A stretch of DNA of 38,525 bases from Tubiluchus corallicola (lineage: Eukaryota; Priapulida; Priapulimorpha; Priapulimorphida; Tubiluchidae). The position numbers were made by a program, and so were the translations under genes. The notes beneath the pieces are model-generated. The model was not told where the DNA came from and searched no databases. It was given only the letters and a program-made list of their open reading frames with translations. The stretch lies in assembly GCA_030141605.1 (NCBI GenBank), contig JAQGDQ010001485.1, forward strand, positions 1-38,525, read 5' to 3'. Below, one piece after another: positions 28,205 through 37,980 of this stretch (position 1 is the first letter of the stretch; each line of letters begins with the position of its first letter).

Positions 28205-28331
28205 ATAATAATAATAATCTTTTTATTTATCTTGTAACACACGCACAGTTATAATACAATTAATTTGGAAACAAAAATGTGAAGAAAGGGCAGCGAAAGA
28301 CCAATTGGTCATCTAGTCAGCTGCCCTTTTG
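28205..28331 (-). repeat. SINE/LINE-3'-end-like element with perfect hairpin
   Basis: AAGGGCAGC (28286-28294) pairs perfectly with GCTGCCCTT (28320-28328), and inside lies the 12 bp palindrome GACCAATTGGTC (28299-28310). On the minus strand the element ends with ATAAATAAAAAG and a (TTA)n tail. It is the best preserved of five related hairpins in the window. Confidence 0.7.
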
Positions 28332-28640
28332 TTAGTGATGAACATTTTTCTATGCTACAGTGTATTAGTGTTAGTACTGCTTATAATAAAAATTGAATTG
28401 TTACGAATGACATTAAATGATATGCTTATAACGTGTTAGTACAATTCATACACAGTAATAATAAGTGCATAATAAAAAAAAAATCAAACTGAAAATAACT
28501 GAAATAAAACTGAACTGAAATAAGAACTGAAAGTGTTTTACCATGGTTATGAAACTTAGATTAGATATTGTTTGGCAAAATTGCGCTTTCGTAGCAACTC
28601 CCGTTAATTTTGCGTGTTTTTGCATGTACAGCATGCGGTG

Positions 28641-28646
28641 CACGTG
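28641..28646. promoter_or_regulatory. E-box CACGTG in the WDR36 proximal promoter
   Basis: A canonical CACGTG lies 45 bases upstream of the WDR36 ATG, within GCATGCGGTGCACGTGCGTG. Genes of ribosome biogenesis are known Myc/Max targets through this site. Binding here is inferred. Confidence 0.45.
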
Positions 28647-28690
28647 CGTGAAAAGTTTGTGGCGAAGTGCATTTTGTTGTTATTATTAAA

Positions 28691-28831
28691 ATGTCAAGCA
28701 GCAAAATATTTGTTGGATATAGAGCTTTGGGTTTTGTCAGCAATCACGTGCCCCTAGCAGTGAGATACGAAAACAGGAGCAGAGAAAATTACGTTGTAAC
28801 ATCAGTGGGAAAATCTTTTCACACGTACAAG
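28691..28831 (+). CDS. WDR36: WDR36 exon 1 (residues 1-47)
   Basis: The exon starts MSSSKIFVGYRALGFVSNHV and ends TSVGKSFHTYK. These match the known opening of the family (FRALG-SN, VGKSFHTY). The donor AAG|GTGCTG is weak, but the junction to exon 2 keeps the family spacing after HTY. Confidence 0.92.
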
Positions 28832-31800
28832 GTGCTGTGTTTGTAATATCGGGGGCCATTTGAGTTTTAATGTTCGAATATATTTTAATGTCGCTCCATT
28901 TCATCTTTCATTCACTACTCTCCCCCCCCCCTCTTTTATGTATATATTATCATTATTTCAATTATTAATTACTTCTTTAAGATTTCCTCGTACAGTTTGG
29001 CCTGTCAAGCTATGCTTTTACTCTCAAACTGTATGCATCAAAATTATTCTGTAATGTAATTTGTACATGTATATGATGCATAAGAATCTCTTTTGTAATT
29101 GCTGGATAATATTGCATTTATATTTATATTTACTTCAGTGAAATTGTCTGTATTTTTATTATAACTGTTAGATGCAGGGTGGAAATAAATAAACTTATAA
29201 CTTAACTTTAAAATAAATGTTTGTCATGTTAATTCGATAAAAATATTAGCACTGATGCTGCTATACTTCGGTGAGTGCTGGCAAATGGGCTGTCCTAAAC
29301 CGGTTTTAATCGTGTTATTATGAAGATTAATTCTCATTTCTTTCTGACAGTACTGGTACACCACAAGTTGTTGGTTAGTCACTAGATACAGAGGTTTTTA
29401 ACACGCCACAAAGAATTATGTGGTAGTATACTACAAGTAATAAATGCTTGGCTTTGCATACTGGTTTTTTAGAATAACTGCAGTTTGAATGACCGTATGA
29501 TTCTTTGCTAGTGAATGTAATTTTTTTCAAATGATTTTAATTTCTTTTTTTCAGTGCTCTAATTTGGGGATCATCGGCATCAGTAAGTAGTGATTTTTTT
29601 TTCAAGTCATAGTCCTACTGCAGCAGTCACACGCGACGCACACCACAATCCTGGTACAGATTATGCAAAACAAGGCATCATTGATAAATCTTTAGAACTG
29701 ATATCAACATAGCACAATCTATTATCTTTCTTCCTACCATTTCCACTAACACATCCTTCTACCCTTCCTGTTTGATCTAACCTTTCTCCCAGTTCTTTTT
29801 GTGTTCACTCATCCATTCTTTTTTTATCAGGTTCACATGACAGTGGGCTTATACAAGCCTTTGCTTCTCTAGCCCACTGCAGTACAATTATTCTTTTATG
29901 ATAACGATAGTGTACGAAACATAATAATTTAATACAGTATGACGTAATAATTTTGATGTCACTGTGTGCTTAATGTCATTATATTGTACTGCAGGGATGA
30001 GAATTTTGTGCGGATACGTGGAATTCCGAGTTTTTGGAAGACCAGTAGTGCCATTTTTGTAAATCGCATGAATTCGTTGAGAAAATTTTTACGGACCCAG
30101 TACATTATTTCACAAGCTGACCGCTAGGTGGCAGGCCGTCACTTTGTTTACATCACGTACATCAGTGTAACCACGTGTATATCTCTATGTATAAAAATAT
30201 AGAATCAATTGTGCGGAGTTATTTGAGTCAATTGCAGACAGTTTTTATATACTTTTGCATAGGAGCAGCCAGTACTTAGGTGTTTTTGAGACAATTAGGT
30301 ATCATGTATCCTTGATAGTTGGGTATTTTAAATTATGCATGAAACAAGGTAATTGATATTTTAAGTCCACTTAGAGGCTCTCTATGGTCACAAAATTGCA
30401 ATTTGTTGCTTCGCCCTGTTGAACCCCCATGGGGCCCTACGTGGCCCCCAAACCCCCAGCCTGTTTCAGATTTTTTTGCAATTTGTCATTCTCATCCCTG
30501 GTACTGAATGTGATAATAACAAACTAAAACTGGTTACTTAGTCAGTGAAACATGATGTATGCAGTTAGTTTTTTATTAGTGTGTTCCTGTGTTTGATTAC
30601 TCTAGCCATTTTACCGGTTGTTTTAGTTTTCTGTTCAGCTGCCGTCTTTTTTTCAGTAAATAAAAATACTTATACTTTTGTATATTTGAATTCTGACAAA
30701 CTTAAAACCGCTTTTACAGGTGACTCTCACCCGGACGACATCACCTGTTTAGCCGTCGACTCTTATTTGGTCTTCACGGCTTGCGGCAAGACAATTCGAG
30801 CTTTTCTTCGACGCAGAACCGTAAGCTGTTTTTACGTCAGATGAAAAGGTTTTCTTTTTTACTTCGTGTGCGCCACATGCGCTAAATACAAGTCCAACAA
30901 TCTTTTAGATGTAATTTATGGTTTTTTTATTGTCCAAAATGGGCAATCATCGTCTCGTCCCAAAATCACTATCACATCATGACATAGGTTGACTGACTGA
31001 CATATTATGTGCGACTCGACTTCGTTTTATCTGAAGCAAATAAAAACATTTTCTGCTAATCCAATGTCAAAAGGATAATTAACTGCTATAATGAAAATGA
31101 ATAATGATATTATGAAATATGAAGAAATCAAACTCACATCTTTGCCGCATCTTACTAACTTGCTAAAGAGAACTCGACTGATGAAATTTTGTTATAAAAC
31201 GACACGACGTGCTGAACAAGAATGACTTCTTTCCTATCCTGTCTGCAAAATGAGGCCAATGGCCTATTTCCTGTCCTAGCTCACCTGTCTATCAACAGCC
31301 TAAATTTGTAAAAAACAAACACAAGGAGGCACCACATGCTTATATCCAAAACACTTCGTTTTTTAAAATGGTAGATTAATCTTAAAGAATATTTAGAGAC
31401 GATAATACCACTTCTTAGGGATTGAGCGTCGAACGTTGGAGTTCGAACGCTTGAATTCGATTCGAACCAGTTTTGTTTTGTTTCGAATTCGATTTGAACC
31501 AGTTTTGTTTTGTTTCGAACCTATAACTACGGATTCGAATGATTCCGCACATCAGCTACATATGTTCTTTATCATTAAAACGTTTGAAACATCGTGCAAT
31601 TAGCACAATTTAGTTGTGATTCCTGCGCACAATTTTCAAACAAATTACTACTGTTTTTTACTGCAAAACAAAATCAAGTAATGTGCATGACCTCTGCCAG
31701 ACCTGTTTTTCTTGGCGGTTTGAAAACTTTTTCGAAAATTTTTTAATCTCAATTCGAAATAGTAAAATTAGGTTCGATTCGAATTCGAAAATCACAAATT

Positions 31801-34800
31801 CGCTTTCTGGTAGAGAATGCTCACGCTTACTTGCTATAACCTCATCCACTTTAAAGTTCTGTATTTTTTGAAGTTAAGCAGTCTTGGACTCCGACAGGGC
31901 CAGCGTGGTGGTGATGAGACTGAAATTTATCTAGCTTTCAACGACAGTATTTCAAGTTAAGAACTTGCTTTAGACACTTGCGCCCTCTACGGGTTCATAA
32001 TTAATTTTATCTGTACGACTGTTGCTTTTGTTTCAAGTTTGTGTACTGTAGTAGAGTGATACTTTTTTAGGTGGAATATTCTTACGAAGGCCATGAAAAT
32101 GATGTCATCCTTTTGTTGCCGTTTGTCAAACATTTGATTTCTGTCGATGAAGGAAGTTGTCTCAAAGTCTGGGACATTCGTTCTTGTGGTAAGTTTGTAA
32201 CCTGCCTGGCTTAGTTGCTTTTTTAAAGCAAAACCACACCCAATCATAAACTGTAGGTCGAAACAATCTACTTTTTAAAATTTTAAAAGGAATATATATA
32301 CAAATGTATATACAAGCATCTATGAAACTGGTTACAATACTTCCTACTGTGAAAATGATAGATTTTTTTACATTCTTATTGAACTGTATTCATAGCAAAA
32401 TTGATACGAAAATAATTTTGATGTCCTTGTTTTATTTAAATGAAGAAAATGCGCATTTTTTTGTCTAGGGCAAAACCAGGATCCAATCTTAAACTGTAGG
32501 TCAAAACATTTTAAAATATTGAAAGGGAATTCCAGGCTATTTTTTCATGCTGTTACATGGATTTTTTCATTCACCAGTTAGATGGAAATTAGTGCCCCCA
32601 TCCCATTGCACAAAAGACAGCTGCTGTACCTGTCAGGTCAGATGTGTTAGTTTGTGACGAACTGCACATGTTTGACAGCTCATGCGTGAGCAGAGTGGTA
32701 AATTTAAAATTTGAATTCTTATCTTAAAACTTGCCTAGTTTTAGTACAACACACTGAAGTTTATACTTTGTTGGGTTTTAATATAGGCTATTTTTTAAAA
32801 ATACTTACGTGAAAAAATTATTACCAAACAAACACAATTTCACATTGGCGCCAGTAGTTCTTCGCTGTTAAATGCATTTCACCATTTGGTACTTAGACGG
32901 GCACTAGCACTTGCATTTTGGAAATGTATTGCACAAAAGAAGGAGCTGTACCTCTGTTCAGATGTGTTAGTTTGTGATGAACTACACACGTTCCACAGCC
33001 AATTTTCGAGCACAGCTGTAATTTTGAAATTTGATTTTTTTTCTTAAAACTTGCCTAGTTTTAGTACAACACACTGAATATCTTACAGTAGCACTGTACT
33101 TCAATTTTCACTTTCACAAACACGTGCAACACGCTCGTGGAGTATTTTTGCCATTGAAAATTATGTTAGTTTGTGATGTCATCAACAGTTAGGCTCACTC
33201 ACTGTTAATTAAGTTTTTAATCTATTATTTAATTATGAGAAACACATTTACAGTATTAATTGTGTTAAAATGTATACTTTTTATCCAGGCTTGAAAAATG
33301 GGGTAGTATATGAAAAATCATGCTGTCTTCCATTTAACTTCGTGTGAATGTGAGGTTCCTATGAATTCTCACTGTAGGAGATAAACAGCAGAGTCACCCA
33401 TCCATTCACCGACCATGCTCTACGTTGGTTAACTTGTGGATGACACCTTCGTGTGACAAACCTTTGTTTTGCAGAACTGTACACCGAGTTGACCTTCGAC
33501 CCGAGTTCGTTCCAAATCACGGCCCTAGTGCATCCCGCAACGTACCTAAACAAGGTCCTGATCGGAAGTAAGCAGGGGTCACTGCAGCTGTGGAATCTCA
33601 AGAGCGGGAATCTTCTGTACACGTTCACCGGGTGGTTTTCTACGGTGACGGTACTGGAACAGGTTAGTAGTACTGGGATTCTTTGTATGCTTGCTTATCA
33701 AAATCGTTCATAAGTCAGCATTTAAGCTTTTCTAGTTATTCACATATCCCGAATCTCCATTTCATGAGGATCATTTTGATACCAAGTTCATCACTCTATG
33801 TTATTTCTAAGCTGAGATAATCCACGTTGAAGTTGAGGTGCAGGCTATGCAGTGAAAAATATAATCTTGAGAAAATCACTGTTAAAGTTAGCCATTGTTT
33901 TTTGTCGTGTTTCTACAAAACACCTAGCAGTCGCACAAATGTTGGCTGCCACGGACTTTAAAAGAACACATTGAAGTTACATTTAAATCCAGTAGATGGC
34001 TCTTCCTGACGAAGATCTGGGTTTGGCAACAGAAAAAACCCGAAGCAAAATAACTGCTTCCACGTAATTGGAGTGATTATGAAACTTATGAAAAATTTTT
34101 GTAATTGTTTTTTATAAAAAACAAAACTTTATAATTGCAGTACTAGTTTCTGTCCAGAGAAGTGGGTAAATAGTTATAAAATTAGATTTTTAGTATTTTT
34201 TTGAACATTTGTTTGATAATTGGACGGTTTTGGTTTGCAAGCACACATAGATTGTTAAACCAAAAGGCCTGACAATTTAGGGAATTAGTTTACAATACTC
34301 TAACCTTAACCCAACTCCAAACATGATCCTAACCCTAATCCTAATCTGCTGCATGGACCAATTCCTTGCATGTGGGGAATTGTGAAGTTGGGTCCAATTT
34401 CTTGCTGTATTAGGTCATTTGAAAAAAGTTGATAACATTGATTAAATAATAATAATAATAACATTAGCAAAGGCCCCGCAAAAATTTTGCTTATAAATCC
34501 ACTCATAATCAACAATGCTCGAACATCCTACCTAGTATTTGTTTATTTACCCAATGCAAAGACAGCTGCAGCTTTTACTAAATTAAAGCTATAAGATTAT
34601 AGGCAGAGTATGATGGATGACGTCACAACAATGGCTTTGAGTCAGCAGTTTTCCAGGCGAAAATTGCCGAAAATAGAACATCTAATTAACTCGCCGGTAC
34701 TCCTCTTGGTGGACCTGTCCTAACATATAGCTTACATCATCATGTAGCCCTGTTCTTCTTCTTTCTAAAGAGCCGTACTTCTCCTTCCGAGAGTACCACC

Positions 34801-35627
34801 AGGCGCCACTAGAACGTTTTTTCTGCAGGCTGTTTGGTCAAAATTTCGAAAAAATCGTGAGTTGGGTCCGGGAAAACGCCCGTTGCGGGACGCCGTGGCC
34901 CTCTCGCAAATTCTAAATACACCTATGACACTCACTGCTGAACGGGCTATCTAGCACCACCCCCGGTCCGTTTTCGCTCTTCAGAAATAAGAGGTATAAG
35001 TTTTGCAAAAAACGTCCGAAAAATTGTCATTTTTGGAGGTTTTTCGCCCCCCCATTCCTCCCGGGGGGCCCCATTCGAAAAAAATCAGAACATTCGTAAC
35101 ACATGTTTCCCTAACTAAGCAAAAGTACAATTTACTGTAGCTTCTCAATAAGATTAAAAATAACTTTTTGGTGAACCAGTGGTGCACACTGGGAAAGGTG
35201 AATCAGTGACATTTTACCAGTTGGCTCAAATATTTTAAATCGTTAGAAATTTTTTTCTGGTTGCATAAGTCATTCAAGCAGGTAACTCCCTAACGTAAGG
35301 TTAAGTAATATAACATTGTATGGAAAGTTTTTAGGGATAATTCCCCCTTTTTTCCTTTCAAGACTGCGCCATCGAAAGAACCGTTTTTGACCGAAGCCAA
35401 CACTGGACTCGAAAATCCTCGACTCTTTCTTTCCTCTTTCATTTTTTGAAAAGTTGAAATTTTCTTAATTCTCGTGCATTTGTTTTGACAACAGGCGCCG
35501 GCAATCGACGTCGTCGCCGTTGGTCTGGCGAGCGGCGCCATCGTCGTTCACAATATCAAGTACGACGAAACCGTGATGAAGTTTTGTCAAGATTGGGGAC
35601 CGGTAACGGCGCTGACGTTCAGAACAG
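28691..35627 (+). CDS. WDR36: WDR36/UTP21, U3 snoRNP (UTP-B) WD40 protein, 5' part; exons 28691-28831, 29555-29582, 30720-30820, 32071-32188, 33475-33662, 35495-35627
   Basis: WDR36/Utp21 is a nucleolar WD40-repeat subunit of the UTP-B module of the small-subunit processome, needed for 18S rRNA maturation. Six exons join in matching phases (0, 1, 0, 1, 0, then 1) with GT/AG introns and give about 236 residues. Conserved blocks are GYRALGFVSNHVPLAVR, VTSVGKSFHTY, HPDDITCLAVDSYLVFTACG, HPATYLNKVLIGSKQGSLQL with WN, LLYTF-GW and IVVHNIKYDETVMKFCQDWG with P-T-L-FRT. These match the first WD40 propeller of the family in order. The family is about 900-950 residues, so most of the gene, including the Utp21 C-terminal domain, lies beyond the right edge. 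The start has A at -3. Confidence 0.95.
28900..29210 (+). repeat. Possible retroposon tail in WDR36 intron 1
   Basis: An AT-rich segment ends with GCAGGGTGGAAATAAATAAA and CTTATAACTTAACTT, resembling a retroposon 3' end. No head or internal repeat was matched in the window. Confidence 0.3.
29555..29582 (+). CDS. WDR36: WDR36 exon 2, 28-base microexon (residues 48-57)
   Basis: The exon lies between a long T tract ending TTTTTTCAG and the donor GTAAGTAG. It reads CSNLGIIGIS, matching the beta-strand that follows HTY in the family. It adds 9 codons plus one base, which joins GT of exon 3 to make Ser57. The support is reading frame, splice sites and spacing. Confidence 0.85.
29640..30535 (+). 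repeat. Composite repeat copy C, split by a nested insertion
   Basis: The stretch 29644-29991 is nearly identical to 5216-5565 of copy A. It includes the hairpin CAGTGGGCT (29841-29849) and AGCCCACTG (29871-29879). The match resumes at 30501 (GTACTGAATGTGATAATAA). The gap is the nested element at 29992-30500. Confidence 0.9.
29992..30500. mobile_element. Nested non-autonomous DNA transposon, 509 bp, 13 bp TIRs
   Basis: The ends are CAGGGATGAGAAT and its exact inverted copy ATTCTCATCCCTG, flanked by GTACTG on both sides (29986-29991 and 30501-30506). The intact target is visible in copy A, so the boundaries are certain to within a base or two. No transposase is encoded. The CAGGG ends resemble hAT-type elements, but those make 8-base duplications and only 6 are exact here. 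Confidence 0.9.
30720..30820 (+). CDS. WDR36: WDR36 exon 3 (residues 57-90)
   Basis: The exon reads DSHPDDITCLAVDSYLVFTA, then CGKTIRAFLRRRT, a strong family match. The acceptor is CTTTTACAG and the donor GTAAGC. It enters with two bases and leaves in phase 0. Confidence 0.95.
31418..31826 (-). repeat. Dispersed repeat family 3, copy 2
   Basis: This is an inverted relative of 18530-18856, ending AGAATGCTCAC after CGCTTTCTGGT. It is rich in TTCGAATTCGA and has a doubled ACCAGTTTTGTTTTGTTTCG segment near 31470-31520. It lies in WDR36 intron 3. Confidence 0.75.
32071..32188 (+). CDS. WDR36: WDR36 exon 4 (residues 91-130)
   Basis: The exon reads VEYSYEGHENDVILLLPFVK, then HLISVDEGSCLKVWDIRSC, a WD40 repeat with GH and a VWD ending. 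The acceptor is ACTTTTTTAG and the donor GTAAGT. It ends one base into the next codon. Confidence 0.93.
32460..33345 (+). repeat. Dispersed repeat family 1, long copy in WDR36 intron 4
   Basis: It begins with AATCTTAAACTGTAGGTCAA and ends with ATCATGCTGTCTTCC. The block TTAAAACTTGCCTAGTTTTA with GTACAACACACTGAA occurs twice (32725-32758 and 33045-33078), so the copy is internally duplicated. The orientation is that of copy B as it reads on the plus strand. Confidence 0.82.
33475..33662 (+). CDS. WDR36: WDR36 exon 5 (residues 130-192)
   Basis: The exon reads LYTELTFDPSSFQITALVHP, ATYLNKVLIGSKQGSLQLWN, LKSGNLLYTFTGW and STVTVLEQ. This is the most conserved part of the first propeller. The acceptor is TTTTGCAG and the donor GTTAGT. 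Confidence 0.96.
33727..34252 (+). repeat. Dispersed repeat family 4, copy 2 in WDR36 intron 5
   Basis: It matches 24932-25526 in order and orientation, with small indels. It has no coding capacity. It starts 65 bases after the exon 5 donor. Confidence 0.88.
34600..35100. other. CpG- and GC-rich block in WDR36 intron 5
   Basis: The stretch carries TGACGTCA (34618-34625), then many CpGs (GTCCGGGAAAACGCCCGTTG and GGGACGCCGTGG) and CCTCCCGGGGGGCCCC. It contrasts with the AT-rich intron and is followed by a family-2 fragment. I recognise no gene; a transposon or an intronic CpG island is possible. Confidence 0.4.
35130..35340 (-). repeat. Family-2 fragment in WDR36 intron 5
   Basis: AATAAGATTAAAAATAAC, GTGACATTTTACCAGTTGG and GCATAAGTCATTCAAGCAGG match the inner part of family 2 (compare 37570-37690). 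Confidence 0.7.
35495..35627 (+). CDS. WDR36: WDR36 exon 6 (residues 193-236)
   Basis: The exon reads APAIDVVAVGLASGAIVVHN, IKYDETVMKFCQDWGPVTAL and TFRT, closely following the family. The acceptor is GACAACAG and the donor GTACGC. It is richer in G+C than the flanking introns. The next exon lies outside the window. Confidence 0.95.
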
Positions 35628-35867
35628 GTACGCGCTTTTCATCTGTTTCCGAAGGTAGTTGATTTTATTGTATGTAGAAATATTAAACAGCGATGATTGC
35701 TGTGAAAGTCATGTCTGAAGTTGTAGATCACTCACTTTGTTATGATTGAGTTTAGGCACAGAAGTATGAATGAACAAGAGTAAAAAATCTATAATACATA
35801 TTTGCACTGCACACAACAGAAACGTGTTTATTAAAACTACAGACACATGAGTAGCATGACTGCTGCA

Positions 35868-36965
35868 CTGAACACTGAGAGTTAGAGAGTCCTGCACTGA
35901 ACACTGAGAGTTAGAGAGTCCTGCACTGAACACTGAGAGTTAGAGAGTCCTGCACTGAACACTGAGAGTGAGAGAGTCCTGCACTGAACACTGAGAGTGA
36001 GAGAGTCCTGCACTGAACACTGAGAGTTAGAGAGTCCTGCACTGAACACTGAGAGTTAGAGAGTCCTGCACTGAACACTGAGAGTGAGAGACTGCTGCAC
36101 TGAACACTGAGAGTTAGAGTGTCCTGCACTGAACACTGAGAGTTAGAGAGTCCTGCACTGAACACTGAGAGTGAGAGTGTCCTGCACTGAACACTGAGAG
36201 TTAGAGTGTCCTGCACTGAACACTGAGAGTTAGAGTGTCCTGCACTGAACACTGAGAATGAGAGTGTCCTGCACTGAACACTGAGAGTTAGAGTGTCCTG
36301 CACTGAACACTGAGAATGAGAGTGTCCTGCACTGAACACTGAGAGTGAGAGTGTCCTGCACTGAACACTGAGAGTTAGAGAGTCCTGCACTGAACACTGA
36401 GAGTTAGAGCGTCTCCTGCACTAAACACTGAGAATGAGAGTGTCCTGCACTGAACACTGAGAATGAGAGTGTCCTGCACTGAACACTGAGAATGAGAGTG
36501 TCCTGCACTGAACACTGAGAGTGAGAGAGTCCTGCACTGAACACTGAGAGTGAGAGAGTCCTGCACTGAACACTGAGAGTGAGAGAGTCCTGCACTGAAC
36601 ACTGAGAGTTAGAGAGTCCTGCACTGAACACTGAGAGTGAGAGCGTCCTGCACTGAACACTGAGAGTGAGAGCGTCCTGCACTGAACACTGAGAGTGAGA
36701 GTCTCCTGCACTGAACACTGAGAATGAGAGAGTCCTGCACTGAACACTGTGAGTTAGAGTGTCCTGCACTGAACACTGTGAGTTAGAGAGTCCTGCACTA
36801 AACACTGAGAGCGAGAGAGTCCTGCACTGAACACTGAGAGCGAGAGTGTCCTGCACTAAACACTGAGAATGAGAGTGTCCTGCACTGAACACTGAGAGTG
36901 AGAGAGTCCTGCACTGAACACTGAGAGTGAGAGAGTCCTGCACTGAACACTGAGAGTGAGAGAGT
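35868..36965. repeat. 29 bp minisatellite, about 38 units, in WDR36 intron 6
   Basis: The unit is CCTGCACTGAACACTGAGAG then TTAGAGAGT, with a variable last part (GTGAGAG, ATGAGAG, GTTAGAGTG). The period is 2 modulo 3 and the minus strand has no stop in the unit, so several minus ORFs up to 179 codons overlap it. They carry no other domain and are not called. Confidence 0.97.
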
Positions 36966-37244
36966 GACTAGAAAGCAAAAACAGTCAGTATATAGGTATA
37001 GGTGACCTATGCAGACTTGCACAGGCTTCACAACAACCATTACTTTAAAATAGGGAGAGGACCAGTGTGTATGCATTCACTGGACCATACAGTCAGCTGG
37101 TAGAATGTAACAGGATTAGCCCATAGATGGCAGCACCTAATTATAATGTACAATTCCAACTTCCACAATTGCAATATGCTGCTTTTTAGATACATTGATT
37201 AGACCCGCGGTTAATAAATATCAATCGTCTAATCGACTCAAAAA

Positions 37245-37980
37245 CGTCTAGTACCCTCCAGGGTGCGCCACTCACTAACCGAAAACGTATTTATAATCTT
37301 ATTGACAAGATACAGTAATTTAAAATTTTACTTAATTAGCGACATGAATGCTCTGATTATTTTTTCAAACTTTACTCAATGTTATCTAAACTTGTTTCAA
37401 ACGACCTACCGTCAAAATGGCTGTGTCTAATGCAGCAGTTGCGGGAATTTAAATTTACAAGTTTTATACAGTGTTACTGCCGACGCAAGTCCAATATGCA
37501 AAAAGTCAGTATGTAAGCTTACATGTTGCTAATTAAAATTTGAAATTACTGTATCTTGTTAATGAGATTAAAAGTAAGAGTTTAGTTAGTGAGTGGCGCA
37601 CCCTGGAGGGTGAGTCAGCGACATTTTACCAATTGACACGAACATTTTAAATTATTAATCGAGTTACATAAGTCTTTCCAGCAGGTAAGTAATATAATTT
37701 TGCCTGGAAAGTTTTTTGGGACATAATTCAACATTGAATTTTTTCTTCCCCTGATTTACGCTTGCATGGTGACGTCATTTAATGGCGCCGTCGGAACACT
37801 CTTCCGACCTCGCACGGGCGGAAATGAAAACAAACAAAAATTCCTTTCAACGTGAGTATGATATACGCATAAAATTGCTTTAAAGTAGTATATTTTTGAT
37901 GGCGATTTTTCTAAAACCCACTTCAGGTACCCCTAAAACCCACTTCAGGTACCCCTAAAACCCACTTCAGGTACTGTTAG
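37245..37980 (+). repeat. Family-2 composite with internal inverted repeat and 22 bp triplication
   Basis: CCCTCCAGGGTGCGCCACTC (37255) is mirrored by GAGTGGCGCACCCTGGAGGG (37590-37609), with matching ATAATCTTATTGACAAGATA-type arms. This is a foldback made of two opposed copies. TGACGTCA lies at 37770-37777. The end carries three copies of AAAACCCACTTCAGGTACCC plus CT (37913-37973). Confidence 0.8.

Larger units (their letters stand above)
26233..28690. other. Divergent GCSH-WDR36 intergenic region
   Basis: This is the shared upstream region of two divergent genes, about 2.5 kb. It holds a retroposon-tail-like segment (26503-26650), the 71 bp minisatellite (27265-27807), a hairpin retroposon (28205-28330) and the WDR36 proximal promoter. 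Nothing else was recognised. Confidence 0.7.

Noticed and set aside
30581-30844. 87-codon ORF with a hydrophobic N-terminus as a separate membrane protein
   Set aside because: The hydrophobic part is translated intron. Only 30720-30820 is coding, as WDR36 exon 3.
31080-31330. Relation of this segment to 38170-38300
   Set aside because: A short AAACTCACATC-TTGC-GCAT similarity exists, but it is too short and too diverged to call a repeat by eye.
34300-34350. Interstitial telomere repeat
   Set aside because: Only a few degenerate CCTAACCCTAATCC-like steps are present, too few and too irregular.
35709-37076. Minus-strand Ser/Gln/Cys-rich repeat ORFs in WDR36 intron 6
   Set aside because: They are generated by the stop-free 29 bp unit, and the frames shift into one another.
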